Assembly (NCBI RefSeq): GCF_022846615.1
Contig: NZ_AP025637.1
Span: forward strand, 558,001 to 622,000
Direction of reading: 5' to 3'
DNA from: Roseomonas fluvialis
Lineage (GTDB): Bacteria > Pseudomonadota > Alphaproteobacteria > Acetobacterales > Acetobacteraceae
Length of the DNA stretch: 64,000 nucleotides
Position numbers and translations under genes: made by a program. Shown in pieces: positions 41,255 through 48,728 of this stretch. Under the pieces are notes generated by a model. That model was not told the origin of the DNA and did no database searches. It saw only the letters and a list, made by a program, of their open reading frames with translations. Position 1 is the stretch's first letter. Every line of letters starts with the position of its first letter.

Positions 41255-43753
41255 ATGAAGACCTTGGGCCTCGCCTGGCGCTTCGCGCGCCGTGATTTGC
41301 GCGGCGGCGTGAAGGGGCTGCGCATCGTGCTGGCGTGCCTGGCCCTCGGTGTCGCCGCCATCACTGCGGTCGGCACGCTGCGCGCGGGCGTGGAGGCCGG
41401 CATCACCGCCGACGGAGCGCGCATCCTGGGCGGGGAAGTCGAGGTCGCGTCCCAGCAGGGCGCACTGCCGCCGGCGCTGGCGGATTGGATCACCGCGCGC
41501 GGCGCTCGGATCTCCCGCATTACGCAGATGCGCGCGATGGCCGTGGCCCCGGATGGCGAGCGCACGCTGGTCGAACTCAAGGCCGTCGACGAGGCCTACC
41601 CGCTGTTCGGCGCCCTGCAGCTCGACCCGCCCGGCATGCTCATGCCCGGGGAGGTGGTGGTGGAGCGCATCGTCGCCGACCGCCTGGGCATCGCGCCCGG
41701 CGCGACCATCCGCCTGGGCGATGCCACCTTCCGCCTGCGCGGCGTGATCCTGGCCGAACCCGACAAGGTCGCCTCCCCGGCCATCTTCGGCCCGCGCGCC
41801 ATGATCCCGCTGGCCGATCTGCCGGCCACCGGCTTGATCCAGCCCGGGTCGCTGGCGAATTGGGAAATGCGCATCGCCCTGCCCGAGGGCACGACGCGCC
41901 AGGCCTTCGCGAACGAACTCCGGGCCGCCTTTCCGCAGAATGGCTGGCGGATCCGCACCGCCGATGCCGCCGCGCCGTCGGTCAACCGCTTCGTCGACCG
42001 CGCCGCCTTCTTCTTGACGCTCGCGAGCCTCACGGCGCTGCTGGTCGGCGGCATCGGTGTCGCGACCGGCGTGCGGTCGTGGCTCGACCAGCGGGCGCGC
42101 ACCATCGCGACGCTGCGCTGCCTCGGCGCCGGGCCGGGGGTGATCTTCACGACCTACCTGATGCAGGTGCTGGCGCTGGCCTGCCTGGGCATCGCCATCG
42201 GCCTGGCGGCGGGCTTCGGGCTGACCATGCTGGGCGCCTGGGCCTTGGCGGATGCGCTGCCGATCCCGCCGCGCATGGGGGTGTATCCGGTGCCGCTGGC
42301 GCTGGCGGCGGTGTATGGGCTGCTGACGGCGCTGGCCTTCGCGCTGTGGCCGCTCGGCCGCGCCATGGAGATCCCCGGCGCGGCGCTGTTCCGCGACGCG
42401 CTGCAGCCCTCGGGCGCGCGTCCGCGAATCGCGCTGGTGGCGGCGACCGTGGCGGCGGGGCTGGCGCTGGCCGCGCTGATCATCGCGACGGCGGAGAACC
42501 GCTTCTTCGCGATCTCCTTCGTGGGCGGCGCGGTCGGTACGCTGCTGGTGTTCCGGCTCGGCGCCTTTGCGCTGATGCGCGGCGCGCGCGCCTTCCGCGG
42601 CGTGCGGCGCCCGGCGCTTCGCCTGGGCCTGGCCAACCTGCACCGTCCCGGTGCGCCGACCCCGCTCATCCTGGTGTCGCTCGGCATCGGGTTGACCACG
42701 CTGGCGGCGGTGGCGCTGATCGAGGGCAACCTGCGCCGCCAGATCGCCGAGCAACTGCCCGACGCCGCGCCGAACTTCTATTTCATCGACATCCAGTCCG
42801 ACCAGGCGCGCGACTTCGACCGCGTGGCCGCCGCGCAGCCCACGGTCAGCGAGATCAAGCGCGTGCCGTCCCTGCGCGCGCGCATCGTCGCCGTGAATGG
42901 CGTGCCGGCCGACCAGGTCCGCACCACGCCCGAGACCGCCTGGGCGCTGCGTGGCGACCGCGGCCTCACCTATGCCGCGACCCCGCCCGAGGGCACGCGC
43001 CTGGTGCAGGGCCAGTGGTGGGCGGCGGACTACAGCGGGGAGCCGCTGGTCTCCTTCGATGCCAACCTCGCCCGTGGCTGGGGCGTGGGCATCGGGGACA
43101 GCATCACGGTCAACGTGCTCGGCCGCGACATCCCGCTGCGCATCGCCAACCTGCGCGACATCGAATGGCGCGGGCTCGGGCTGAACTTCGTGCTGGTCGC
43201 CTCGCCGGGCATGCTGGAAGCCGCGCCGCATACCCACATCGCGACCCTGCGTTCGGCCACCGCCAATGAGGGCGCCGTGCTGCGCGCGATAAGCGAGGCC
43301 TTCCCGAACGTCTCGGGCATCCGCGTGCGCGATGCGCTGGAACAGGTGGCGGTGCTGTTGGGGCGCATCGGCACGGCGCTGTCCGCGACAGCGTCGCTGA
43401 CGCTCGCCGCCGGCGCGCTGGTGCTGGCGGGCGCGGTGGCGGCGGGGCAGCGGCGGCGCGTGCGCGATGCCGTGGTGCTCAAGACCGTGGGCGCAACACG
43501 CCGGCAGATCCGCCGCGCCTTCCTGGTCGAATTCGGCCTGTTGGGGGCCACCGCCGGCGTCATCGCGGCCGTGGCGGGCACGGCAGCGGCCTGGGGCGTC
43601 GTGCGCTACATCCTGGGCGCGGACTGGGTGTTCCTGCCCGGCACGCTGGCCGCGGTGGTACTGGCCTGCACGGCGCTGACGCTCGCTTTCGGCTATGCGG
43701 GGACGGCACTGGCGCTGCGCGCGCGCCCTGCGCCGTTCCTGCGGAACGAATAG
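41255..43753 (+). CDS. ABC transporter permease, YbbP type (FtsX-like)
   Basis: 832 residues. N-terminal membrane helix with RFARRDLRGGVKGLRI, a large periplasmic region (about 45-245), an FtsX-like four-helix group (about 250-500), a second periplasmic part (about 505-680) and a final FtsX domain ending in membrane helices. This two-domain layout is that of YbbP. With the ATPase and TesA it is thought to handle envelope lipids or esters; the actual job is unresolved. A hairpin begins at the stop codon. Confidence 0.92.
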   Translation: MKTLGLAWRFARRDLRGGVKGLRIVLACLALGVAAITAVGTLRAGVEAGITADGARILGGEVEVASQQGALPPALADWITARGARISRITQMRAMAVAPDGERTLVELKAVDEAYPLFGALQLDPPGMLMPGEVVVERIVADRLGIAPGATIRLGDATFRLRGVILAEPDKVASPAIFGPRAMIPLADLPATGLIQPGSLANWEMRIALPEGTTRQAFANELRAAFPQNGWRIRTADAAAPSVNRFVDRAAFFLTLASLTALLVGGIGVATGVRSWLDQRARTIATLRCLGAGPGVIFTTYLMQVLALACLGIAIGLAAGFGLTMLGAWALADALPIPPRMGVYPVPLALAAVYGLLTALAFALWPLGRAMEIPGAALFRDALQPSGARPRIALVAATVAAGLALAALIIATAENRFFAISFVGGAVGTLLVFRLGAFALMRGARAFRGVRRPALRLGLANLHRPGAPTPLILVSLGIGLTTLAAVALIEGNLRRQIAEQLPDAAPNFYFIDIQSDQARDFDRVAAAQPTVSEIKRVPSLRARIVAVNGVPADQVRTTPETAWALRGDRGLTYAATPPEGTRLVQGQWWAADYSGEPLVSFDANLARGWGVGIGDSITVNVLGRDIPLRIANLRDIEWRGLGLNFVLVASPGMLEAAPHTHIATLRSATANEGAVLRAISEAFPNVSGIRVRDALEQVAVLLGRIGTALSATASLTLAAGALVLAGAVAAGQRRRVRDAVVLKTVGATRRQIRRAFLVEFGLLGATAGVIAAVAGTAAAWGVVRYILGADWVFLPGTLAAVVLACTALTLAFGYAGTALALRARPAPFLRNE

Positions 43754-43775
43754 CGCCGGCGCTTCTGCCCGGCGC
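43753..43775 (+). terminator. Hairpin at the end of the permease gene
   Basis: GCGCCGG (43753-43759, starting on the last base of the stop) pairs with CCGGCGC (43769-43775) around a 9-base loop. No T-run follows, so termination is uncertain. Confidence 0.4.
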
Positions 43776-43830
43776 ACGGGTCTGTTACCCTAGGGCGCCG
43801 GACGTTATCCGCCCCACGAAGGAAATCGCC

Positions 43831-44436
43831 ATGTCCCAGACCCCCCGTTCGCGGCTGTCGCTCGCTGCGCTCGTCGTTCTGCCGCTTGCCGCGCTCGGCG
43901 CCTGCGCGCCGACCCCGCCGCCGCAGCCCGTCACGCCGCCGCCGCCCGCCGTCGTCTCCACCGCCAGCGAGGCCGTGGGCGTGGTGCAGAGCGTGAACGC
44001 CCGCACGCGCCAGGTGGCGATCCGCACGCCGGCCAACCGCACCGTGACCGTGGTCGCGGGCCCCGAGGTGCAGAACTTCGCCCGCATCCGCCGCGGCGAC
44101 CGCGTGCGCATCCGCTTCGAGGAAGCCGTGGCCGTCCAGCTGACGCCGCGCGGCACCACCCTGCCGGCCGAGGTCGACATCGGCGCTGCCCGCGCCCCCG
44201 CCGGCGACCGCCCTGCCGGCGCGGTGGTCACCACCGTGCGCGACACCGTGACGATCAACTCGGTCGACACCACCGCGAACACGGTGACCTTCACCTCCTC
44301 GCGCGGGGTGCGCCGCACCGTCGCCGTCCGCTCGCCGGAGATGCAGGCCTTCATCCGCACGATCCAGCCGGGCCAGCGCGTGAACGTCGCGATCGCCGAG
44401 GCGACCGCCCTGTCGGTCGAACCCGCCGAGCGCTGA
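43831..44436 (+). CDS. Putative lipoprotein with duplicated domain
   Basis: 201 residues. The signal peptide ends in a lipobox LGAC (cysteine 25), so it should be a lipoprotein, followed by a Pro-rich linker. Two similar halves follow, about 48-105 (VGVVQSVNARTRQVAIRT, RIRRGDRVRIRFEEA) and 128-195 (VTINSVDTTANTVTFTS, IQPGQRVNVAIAEA), each a small beta fold. Related proteins are uncharacterised. It stands alone, with a 13-bp terminator hairpin just after the stop. Confidence 0.82.
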   Translation: MSQTPRSRLSLAALVVLPLAALGACAPTPPPQPVTPPPPAVVSTASEAVGVVQSVNARTRQVAIRTPANRTVTVVAGPEVQNFARIRRGDRVRIRFEEAVAVQLTPRGTTLPAEVDIGAARAPAGDRPAGAVVTTVRDTVTINSVDTTANTVTFTSSRGVRRTVAVRSPEMQAFIRTIQPGQRVNVAIAEATALSVEPAER

Positions 44437-44444
44437 GTGGCTGC

Positions 44445-44474
44445 GTGAGAATGCGCCCTTTGGCGCATTCTCAC
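44445..44474 (+). terminator. 13-bp terminator hairpin of the lipoprotein gene
   Basis: A perfect 13-bp stem (44445-44457 with 44462-44474) and CTTT loop, 8 bases past the stop, followed by a C-rich pyrimidine tract with few Ts. Confidence 0.75.
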
Positions 44475-44650
44475 CCCCCTCCTGCGCCGGCCCGCACCCC
44501 CGGCCCGGCCAGCCACTTCAGGACACTGATGCTGGTTGCCCTGGGCGGCGGGCGGGTAGGTGCCGGACCTGTCGGGCCGACACTCAGAAATCGCGGGGCG
44601 GCCGCCGCCCGCCGCCCCGGACGACCGTTGCGGATCGACGCATTCCCCCG

Positions 44651-44678
44651 TTGATCCTGATGAAGAAATCTCCATATT
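44651..44678 (+). promoter_or_regulatory. Candidate sigma-70-type promoter of the BI-1 gene
   Basis: TTGATC at 44651 and CATATT at 44673, 16 bases apart, each matching four of six consensus positions, in a locally AT-richer stretch 46 bases before the start codon. Suggestive only. Confidence 0.35.
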
Positions 44679-44723
44679 CAGCGTCCGCGGGGAATCCTCC
44701 CCCTACAAGGAGTTCAAGTCGTC

Positions 44724-45512
44724 ATGGCCTTTGGTCCCGACACTCGATTCACGACGGGTGCGCCTGGCTGGGGTCGCACTGCGGCCGCCGACGCGGCCGC
44801 CGTCGATGCCGGGCTGCGGTCCTACATGCTCCGGGTCTACAACTGGATGGCCTCGGGGCTGCTGCTGACCGGCATCGTGGCGTATGTCATCGCCTCCACG
44901 CCGGAGCTGATGCAGCTGTTCTGGTCGGTCGGCCGCACCGCCTCGGGCGCGCGCGTCGTCTCGCCGACCATCCTGGGCTGGGTTGCGATGCTCTCGCCGC
45001 TGGCCTTCGTGCTGGTCTTCTCGTTCGGCATCAACCGCATGAGCAAGGGCACGGCGCAGCTGCTGTTCTGGCTGTTCGCGGCCGCCATGGGCGCAAGCCT
45101 GTCGAACATCTTCCTGCGTTACACCGGCCAGTCCATCGCCACGACCTTCTTCATCACCTCGGCGATGTTCGCGGGCATCAGCCTGTACGGCTACACCACG
45201 AAGGCCGACCTGACGCGCATGGGCAGCTTCATGATGATGGGCCTGATCGGCATCATCATCGCGTCGCTGGTCAACATCTTCCTGGCGTCGTCGGCGCTGG
45301 CCTTCGCCATCAGCATCATCGGCGTGGTCGTCTTCGTGGGCCTCACCGCCTATGACACGCAGCGCATCAAGTCGGACTACGTCGCCTACGCCTACGCCGA
45401 AGGCACCGACGAGGCCGGCAAGCGCTCGGTGATGGACGCGCTGGGGCTGTACCTCAACTTCGTGAACCTGTTCCAGCTGCTGCTCTCGCTGATCGGCAAC
45501 AGGCAGGAATAA
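44724..45512 (+). CDS. Bax inhibitor-1/YccA-family membrane protein
   Basis: 262 residues with seven predicted membrane helices of the BI-1/TMBIM family. The N-terminal RSYMLRVYNWMASGLLLTG and the late GLTAYDTQRIKSDY are the family marks; the latter holds the aspartate of the proposed pH-sensing pair. Bacterial members form calcium-leak channels or aid membrane proteolysis control. AAGGAG sits ahead of the ATG. Monocistronic: own promoter-like region and a strong terminator. Confidence 0.93.
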   Translation: MAFGPDTRFTTGAPGWGRTAAADAAAVDAGLRSYMLRVYNWMASGLLLTGIVAYVIASTPELMQLFWSVGRTASGARVVSPTILGWVAMLSPLAFVLVFSFGINRMSKGTAQLLFWLFAAAMGASLSNIFLRYTGQSIATTFFITSAMFAGISLYGYTTKADLTRMGSFMMMGLIGIIIASLVNIFLASSALAFAISIIGVVVFVGLTAYDTQRIKSDYVAYAYAEGTDEAGKRSVMDALGLYLNFVNLFQLLLSLIGNRQE

Positions 45513-45539
45513 ACGGCCCCGCGAAAGCGGAACGGCCAG

Positions 45540-45573
45540 GGCCCCGGGGAGTAATCCCCGGGGCCTTTCCTTT
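45540..45573 (+). terminator. Rho-independent terminator of the BI-1 gene
   Basis: An 11-bp GC stem (45540-45550 with 45555-45565), loop GTAA, then TTTCCTTT, 27 bases past the stop. Confidence 0.9.
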
Positions 45574-45621
45574 GGGCTTCATCCGGTTCCTGGCCGGACC
45601 GAAGCGCGCTATCGGGACGCG

Positions 45622-46422
45622 ATGGACCGCCAGATCATCGTCACCATCGCGACCCAGCGCAGCGGGACCAAGTTCCTGTGCGGCTGCCTGAATGCCGGGA
45701 CGCTGGTGCGCAGCGTCGCCGAATGCTTCCAGCCCGGCGAGCCGCGCCGGCTCTTTCCAACCTTCCTGGCCGGCTGGTTCGCGCGGCATCCGGAATTCGA
45801 CTTCCGATCCGCACATATGCACGCGCTGCTCGGGGCCTTCCTGGACGAGATGCTGGCGCGCAGCGACCGCCCGATCCTCCATTTCGACGTCATGTACAAC
45901 AACCTGGGCGGCTTCTCCGGTGCCTGGGCCTGGCCACCGCCGGGCGGGGGCAGCCTGATCGCCGCGGTGCTGCGCGCGCGCAACCTGCCCATCATCCACC
46001 TGGTGCGCGACAGCCCGGCCGAATGCCATGCCAGCACGCTGATCGCCGAGCACCGCGGCTGGCACCGTCGCACCGCGCTGGCGGAACCGGACGCCGCGCT
46101 GCGCCTGGTGGCAGAACCCAGGCGCGCCGCCCGCGAAATCCGCGCCATCCTGGACGCGCGCGACTTTGTCCGCCGCACCTTCCGCCGCCATCCCCGCCTC
46201 CTGGAACTGCGGTACCCCGACTTCATCGATGGGCAGCGCCTGGCGCCGGCGGCGCAAGCCGGCATCGCAGCGCTGCTCGGCCTGCCGGCCGACACCCCGG
46301 TGGCGGGTGCGGCGGACCTGCGCCCCACCGCGCCCGACAAGGCGCAGGTGATCGAGAACTGGGACGAACTGGTCGCGATCGAGGCGACCATCCGTGCCGA
46401 ACGTGCGGCCCGGCGCGGCTGA
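45622..46422 (+). CDS. Sulfotransferase-like protein (Stf0 type)
   Basis: 266 residues. The PAPS 5'-phosphosulfate loop TQRSGTKFLCG is near the N-terminus and a 3'-phosphate-binding segment HLVRDSPAECHAST near residue 125; both suit a Stf0-like sulfotransferase. It would sulfate a cytosolic or lipid acceptor, identity unknown. Stands alone between the BI-1 terminator and the convergent CarD gene (21 bases between stops). Confidence 0.75.
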   Translation: MDRQIIVTIATQRSGTKFLCGCLNAGTLVRSVAECFQPGEPRRLFPTFLAGWFARHPEFDFRSAHMHALLGAFLDEMLARSDRPILHFDVMYNNLGGFSGAWAWPPPGGGSLIAAVLRARNLPIIHLVRDSPAECHASTLIAEHRGWHRRTALAEPDAALRLVAEPRRAAREIRAILDARDFVRRTFRRHPRLLELRYPDFIDGQRLAPAAQAGIAALLGLPADTPVAGAADLRPTAPDKAQVIENWDELVAIEATIRAERAARRG

Positions 46423-46443
46423 ACCGCGTCGGGCGCGGGGGCG

Positions 46444-47721
46444 CTACTGCCCCGAATCGTCCAGCGCGTCGGCCTTATCGGCCTTGTCCTCGCGCGGGCC
46501 CTTTTCGGCCTTGCCGAGGTAGGTGAGCAGCTTCTCGATCGCCGCCGGCTTGTCCGACTTGTCGATCGCCGCGACCTCCGCTGCCAGGCGATCCAGCGCC
46601 TGCTCGTAGATCTGCCGTTCCGAGAAGGACTGGTCCGGCTGGCCGGCATTGCGGTGCAGGTCGCGCACCACCTCGGCGATCTGGATCGGGTCGCCGGAAT
46701 TGATCTTCGCCTCGTATTCCTGGGCGCGGCGCGACCACATGGTGCGCTTGATGCGCGCGCGGCCCTTCAGCGTATCGAGCGCCTGCTGCATGGCCGCGCC
46801 CACCGCCAGCTTGCGCAGTCCGGACGACGCCGCCTTGTTTACCGGCACGCGCAGCGTCATGCGGTTTTCCTCGAAGGTCACCACGATGACCGACAGGGAA
46901 TAGCCTGCCGCCTCGACCGTCTCGATGCCCTGGACCTGGCCCACGCCATGGGTCGGGTAGACCACGTGGTCGCCGGCCTTGAAGTCCTCCTTTGGGCGCG
47001 GCGCGGCGCGGCTGGCGGCCGCCGAGGCAAGCGGCGAGGCGCTCGGCCGATGGGTCGGCGGCGGCAGCGAGACCGGTGCCCCACGCGCCATGGGCGGCGG
47101 CGGGGCGGGGGCGCGCGGCATCTCCGGGCGCGGGGTGGTGGTCGCGATGCCTTCCGTATGTGCGGGCACGACGGCAGGCCGCGCGGGGGCGGTCGCGGCC
47201 GGCTTCGGCGCCGCGGTCGCGGCTTTCGCCGCTGGGGCCTTCGCCGCCGGGGCCTTCGCCGCCGGTGCGGCAGCCTTGGGCGCCGGCGCCTGGGCCGCGG
47301 TGGCGGCGGGCTTGGGAGCCTCTGCCTTGGTGGCGGGGGCCACGGTCTCGCGCTTCATGGCCGGTGCTGCTGCTTTCGATGCTGCCGCCTTCGGGGCCGG
47401 GGCGGGCTTCGCCATGGGCTTCGGCGCGGTCTTGGCGGTGGTGGTCGTCTTCGTCTTCGCGGCGACGGGCTTTGCCTTGGGGGCCGGCTTCGGCGCGGCG
47501 GCCTTCGGCTTGGTGGCCGGCTTGGCCTTGGTGGTGGGCTTCGGGGCTGCCGCCTTGCGCGTGGGCGACTTCGCCGCCTTGGCCACCGCCTTCGGCTTCG
47601 CGGCGACCTTCGGCTTCGACTTCGCCGCCGGCTTCGCGGCGGCCTTGGCCTTGGTGGCGGGCTTGGCCTTGGCCGTGGCGCGGGACCTGCTCTGCGCCTT
47701 GGCGCGGGCGGATGCCTTCAT
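46444..47721 (-). CDS. CarD-family regulator with histone-H1-like N-terminal tail
   Basis: 425 residues. The C-terminal part (about 245-410) is a complete CarD protein: FKAGDHVVYPTHGVGQVQGIE binds RNA polymerase beta, the rest binds promoter DNA (KGRARIKRTMWSRRAQEYEAK). CarD stabilises open complexes at many promoters. The first about 240 residues are Lys/Ala/Pro repeats (AKPAAKSKPK-like), similar to histone H1 tails; ordinary alphaproteobacterial CarD proteins lack this. GGGAGC 10 bases before the ATG at 47721 supports the long form. It could start further in, but no better ribosome-binding site was seen. Confidence 0.88.
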   Translation of the reverse strand: MKASARAKAQSRSRATAKAKPATKAKAAAKPAAKSKPKVAAKPKAVAKAAKSPTRKAAAPKPTTKAKPATKPKAAAPKPAPKAKPVAAKTKTTTTAKTAPKPMAKPAPAPKAAASKAAAPAMKRETVAPATKAEAPKPAATAAQAPAPKAAAPAAKAPAAKAPAAKAATAAPKPAATAPARPAVVPAHTEGIATTTPRPEMPRAPAPPPPMARGAPVSLPPPTHRPSASPLASAAASRAAPRPKEDFKAGDHVVYPTHGVGQVQGIETVEAAGYSLSVIVVTFEENRMTLRVPVNKAASSGLRKLAVGAAMQQALDTLKGRARIKRTMWSRRAQEYEAKINSGDPIQIAEVVRDLHRNAGQPDQSFSERQIYEQALDRLAAEVAAIDKSDKPAAIEKLLTYLGKAEKGPREDKADKADALDDSGQ

Positions 47722-47863
47722 GACCGGTCTGCTCCCAATTCCCGCCGCACTGCCCTCAGCCGGGGCCGCGACGCTGATCCAGCGGGCCGCGGCCGGGCGC
47801 ACCACCAGGGCGCTGCCACGGTACAACCCGGCCATCTGTCTGAAACAATAGCAGAAAGATAGC

Positions 47864-47888
47864 CGCCCGTCACCCCGCAGGACGGGCG
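47864..47888 (-). terminator. Likely terminator of the ferredoxin gene
   Basis: An 8-bp stem (47864-47871 with 47881-47888, 9-base loop) 11 bases beyond the ferredoxin stop, followed on the minus strand by GGCTATCTTTC. Confidence 0.55.
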
Positions 47889-47899
47889 TGAAGGAATGC

Positions 47900-48226
47900 T
47901 CAGCCCGGATTGGGGCTGAACAGCTCCTTCTTGCCTGGCTTGTCCTTCCATTCATCCGCATCGGCCGGTGCATCGCCCTTGCGGGTGATGTTCGGCCATT
48001 GCGCCGCATAGGTGCGGTTCAACTCGAGCCACGCCGTCCCCTTGTCGTCGCTGTCGGGCACGATGGCCTCGGCGGGGCATTCGGGTTCGCAGACGCCGCA
48101 GTCGATGCATTCATCCGGATGGATGACCAGCATGTTCTCGCCGACGTAGAAGCAGTCCACCGGACAGACCTCCACGCAGTCCATGTACTTGCACTTGATG
48201 CAGTTCTCGGTGACGACATAGGTCAC
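47900..48226 (-). CDS. fdxA: Seven-iron/two-cluster ferredoxin
   Basis: 108 residues. Cluster motifs [18 protein letters not shown] and [16 protein letters not shown] give the [3Fe-4S] plus [4Fe-4S] pattern of FdxA-type ferredoxins, with the usual C-terminal extension ([21 protein letters not shown] in part). Electron carrier of the cytosol. The start is GTG at 48226, the position where the family begins (TYVVTENC); no ATG is available. About 200 bases without a gene separate it from the S4 gene. Confidence 0.93.
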   Translation of the reverse strand: MTYVVTENCIKCKYMDCVEVCPVDCFYVGENMLVIHPDECIDCGVCEPECPAEAIVPDSDDKGTAWLELNRTYAAQWPNITRKGDAPADADEWKDKPGKKELFSPNPG

Positions 48227-48428
48227 GGGCGGTCGGTCCCCAGGCTCAAGGCGTTGCGGCGCCTGCAAAATGGCCGCGCGGCCGCCAGGCCGCAAGCCAC
48301 CCCCGGCACATGGCTCGGCGCGGCGCCGCACATGGCGGCGGCGTGAATGCCGGGCCGGGCTTGCGCCCGCCGGCGCGCCACGGGGCCCGGCGGTGTCCCG
48401 GCAGAGATGGGCGGGTGCAGGCGGTTGC

Positions 48429-48719
48429 TCATTCGTCCGGCATTTCCTCGAACAGCGTGCGGGCCTCGGGCGGCGGCCCGCGCCGGGCGGCCAGAGCCAG
48501 CACGCGCCAGACCAGGATCCGCCCACGCTCGCCCTGGCCCTGCGCGATGGTGAGCACGTCGCCCGGCCGCACCCGGGCATGCGCCTTGTCGGTGGGCTGG
48601 CGGTTGATGCGCACCGCCCCGGCTTCGACCAGGCGGGCGCAATCGGCGCGCGTCTTGCGCAGCCTGGCGCACCAGAGCCAGAGGTCGAGGCGCTGGGCCT
48701 CGCGCTCCGTCTCCGCCAC
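48429..48719 (-). CDS. S4-domain RNA-binding protein (HslR-like)
   Basis: 96 residues: [26 protein letters not shown] is a standard S4 start, followed by [21 protein letters not shown]. Heat-shock protein 15 (HslR) recycles 50S subunits carrying stalled peptides; the short length fits. It begins 9 bases after the helicase stop, so it is co-transcribed with it, as in many alphaproteobacteria. Confidence 0.9.
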   Translation of the reverse strand: MAETEREAQRLDLWLWCARLRKTRADCARLVEAGAVRINRQPTDKAHARVRPGDVLTIAQGQGERGRILVWRVLALAARRGPPPEARTLFEEMPDE

Positions 48720-48728
48720 GGGGCCGCG

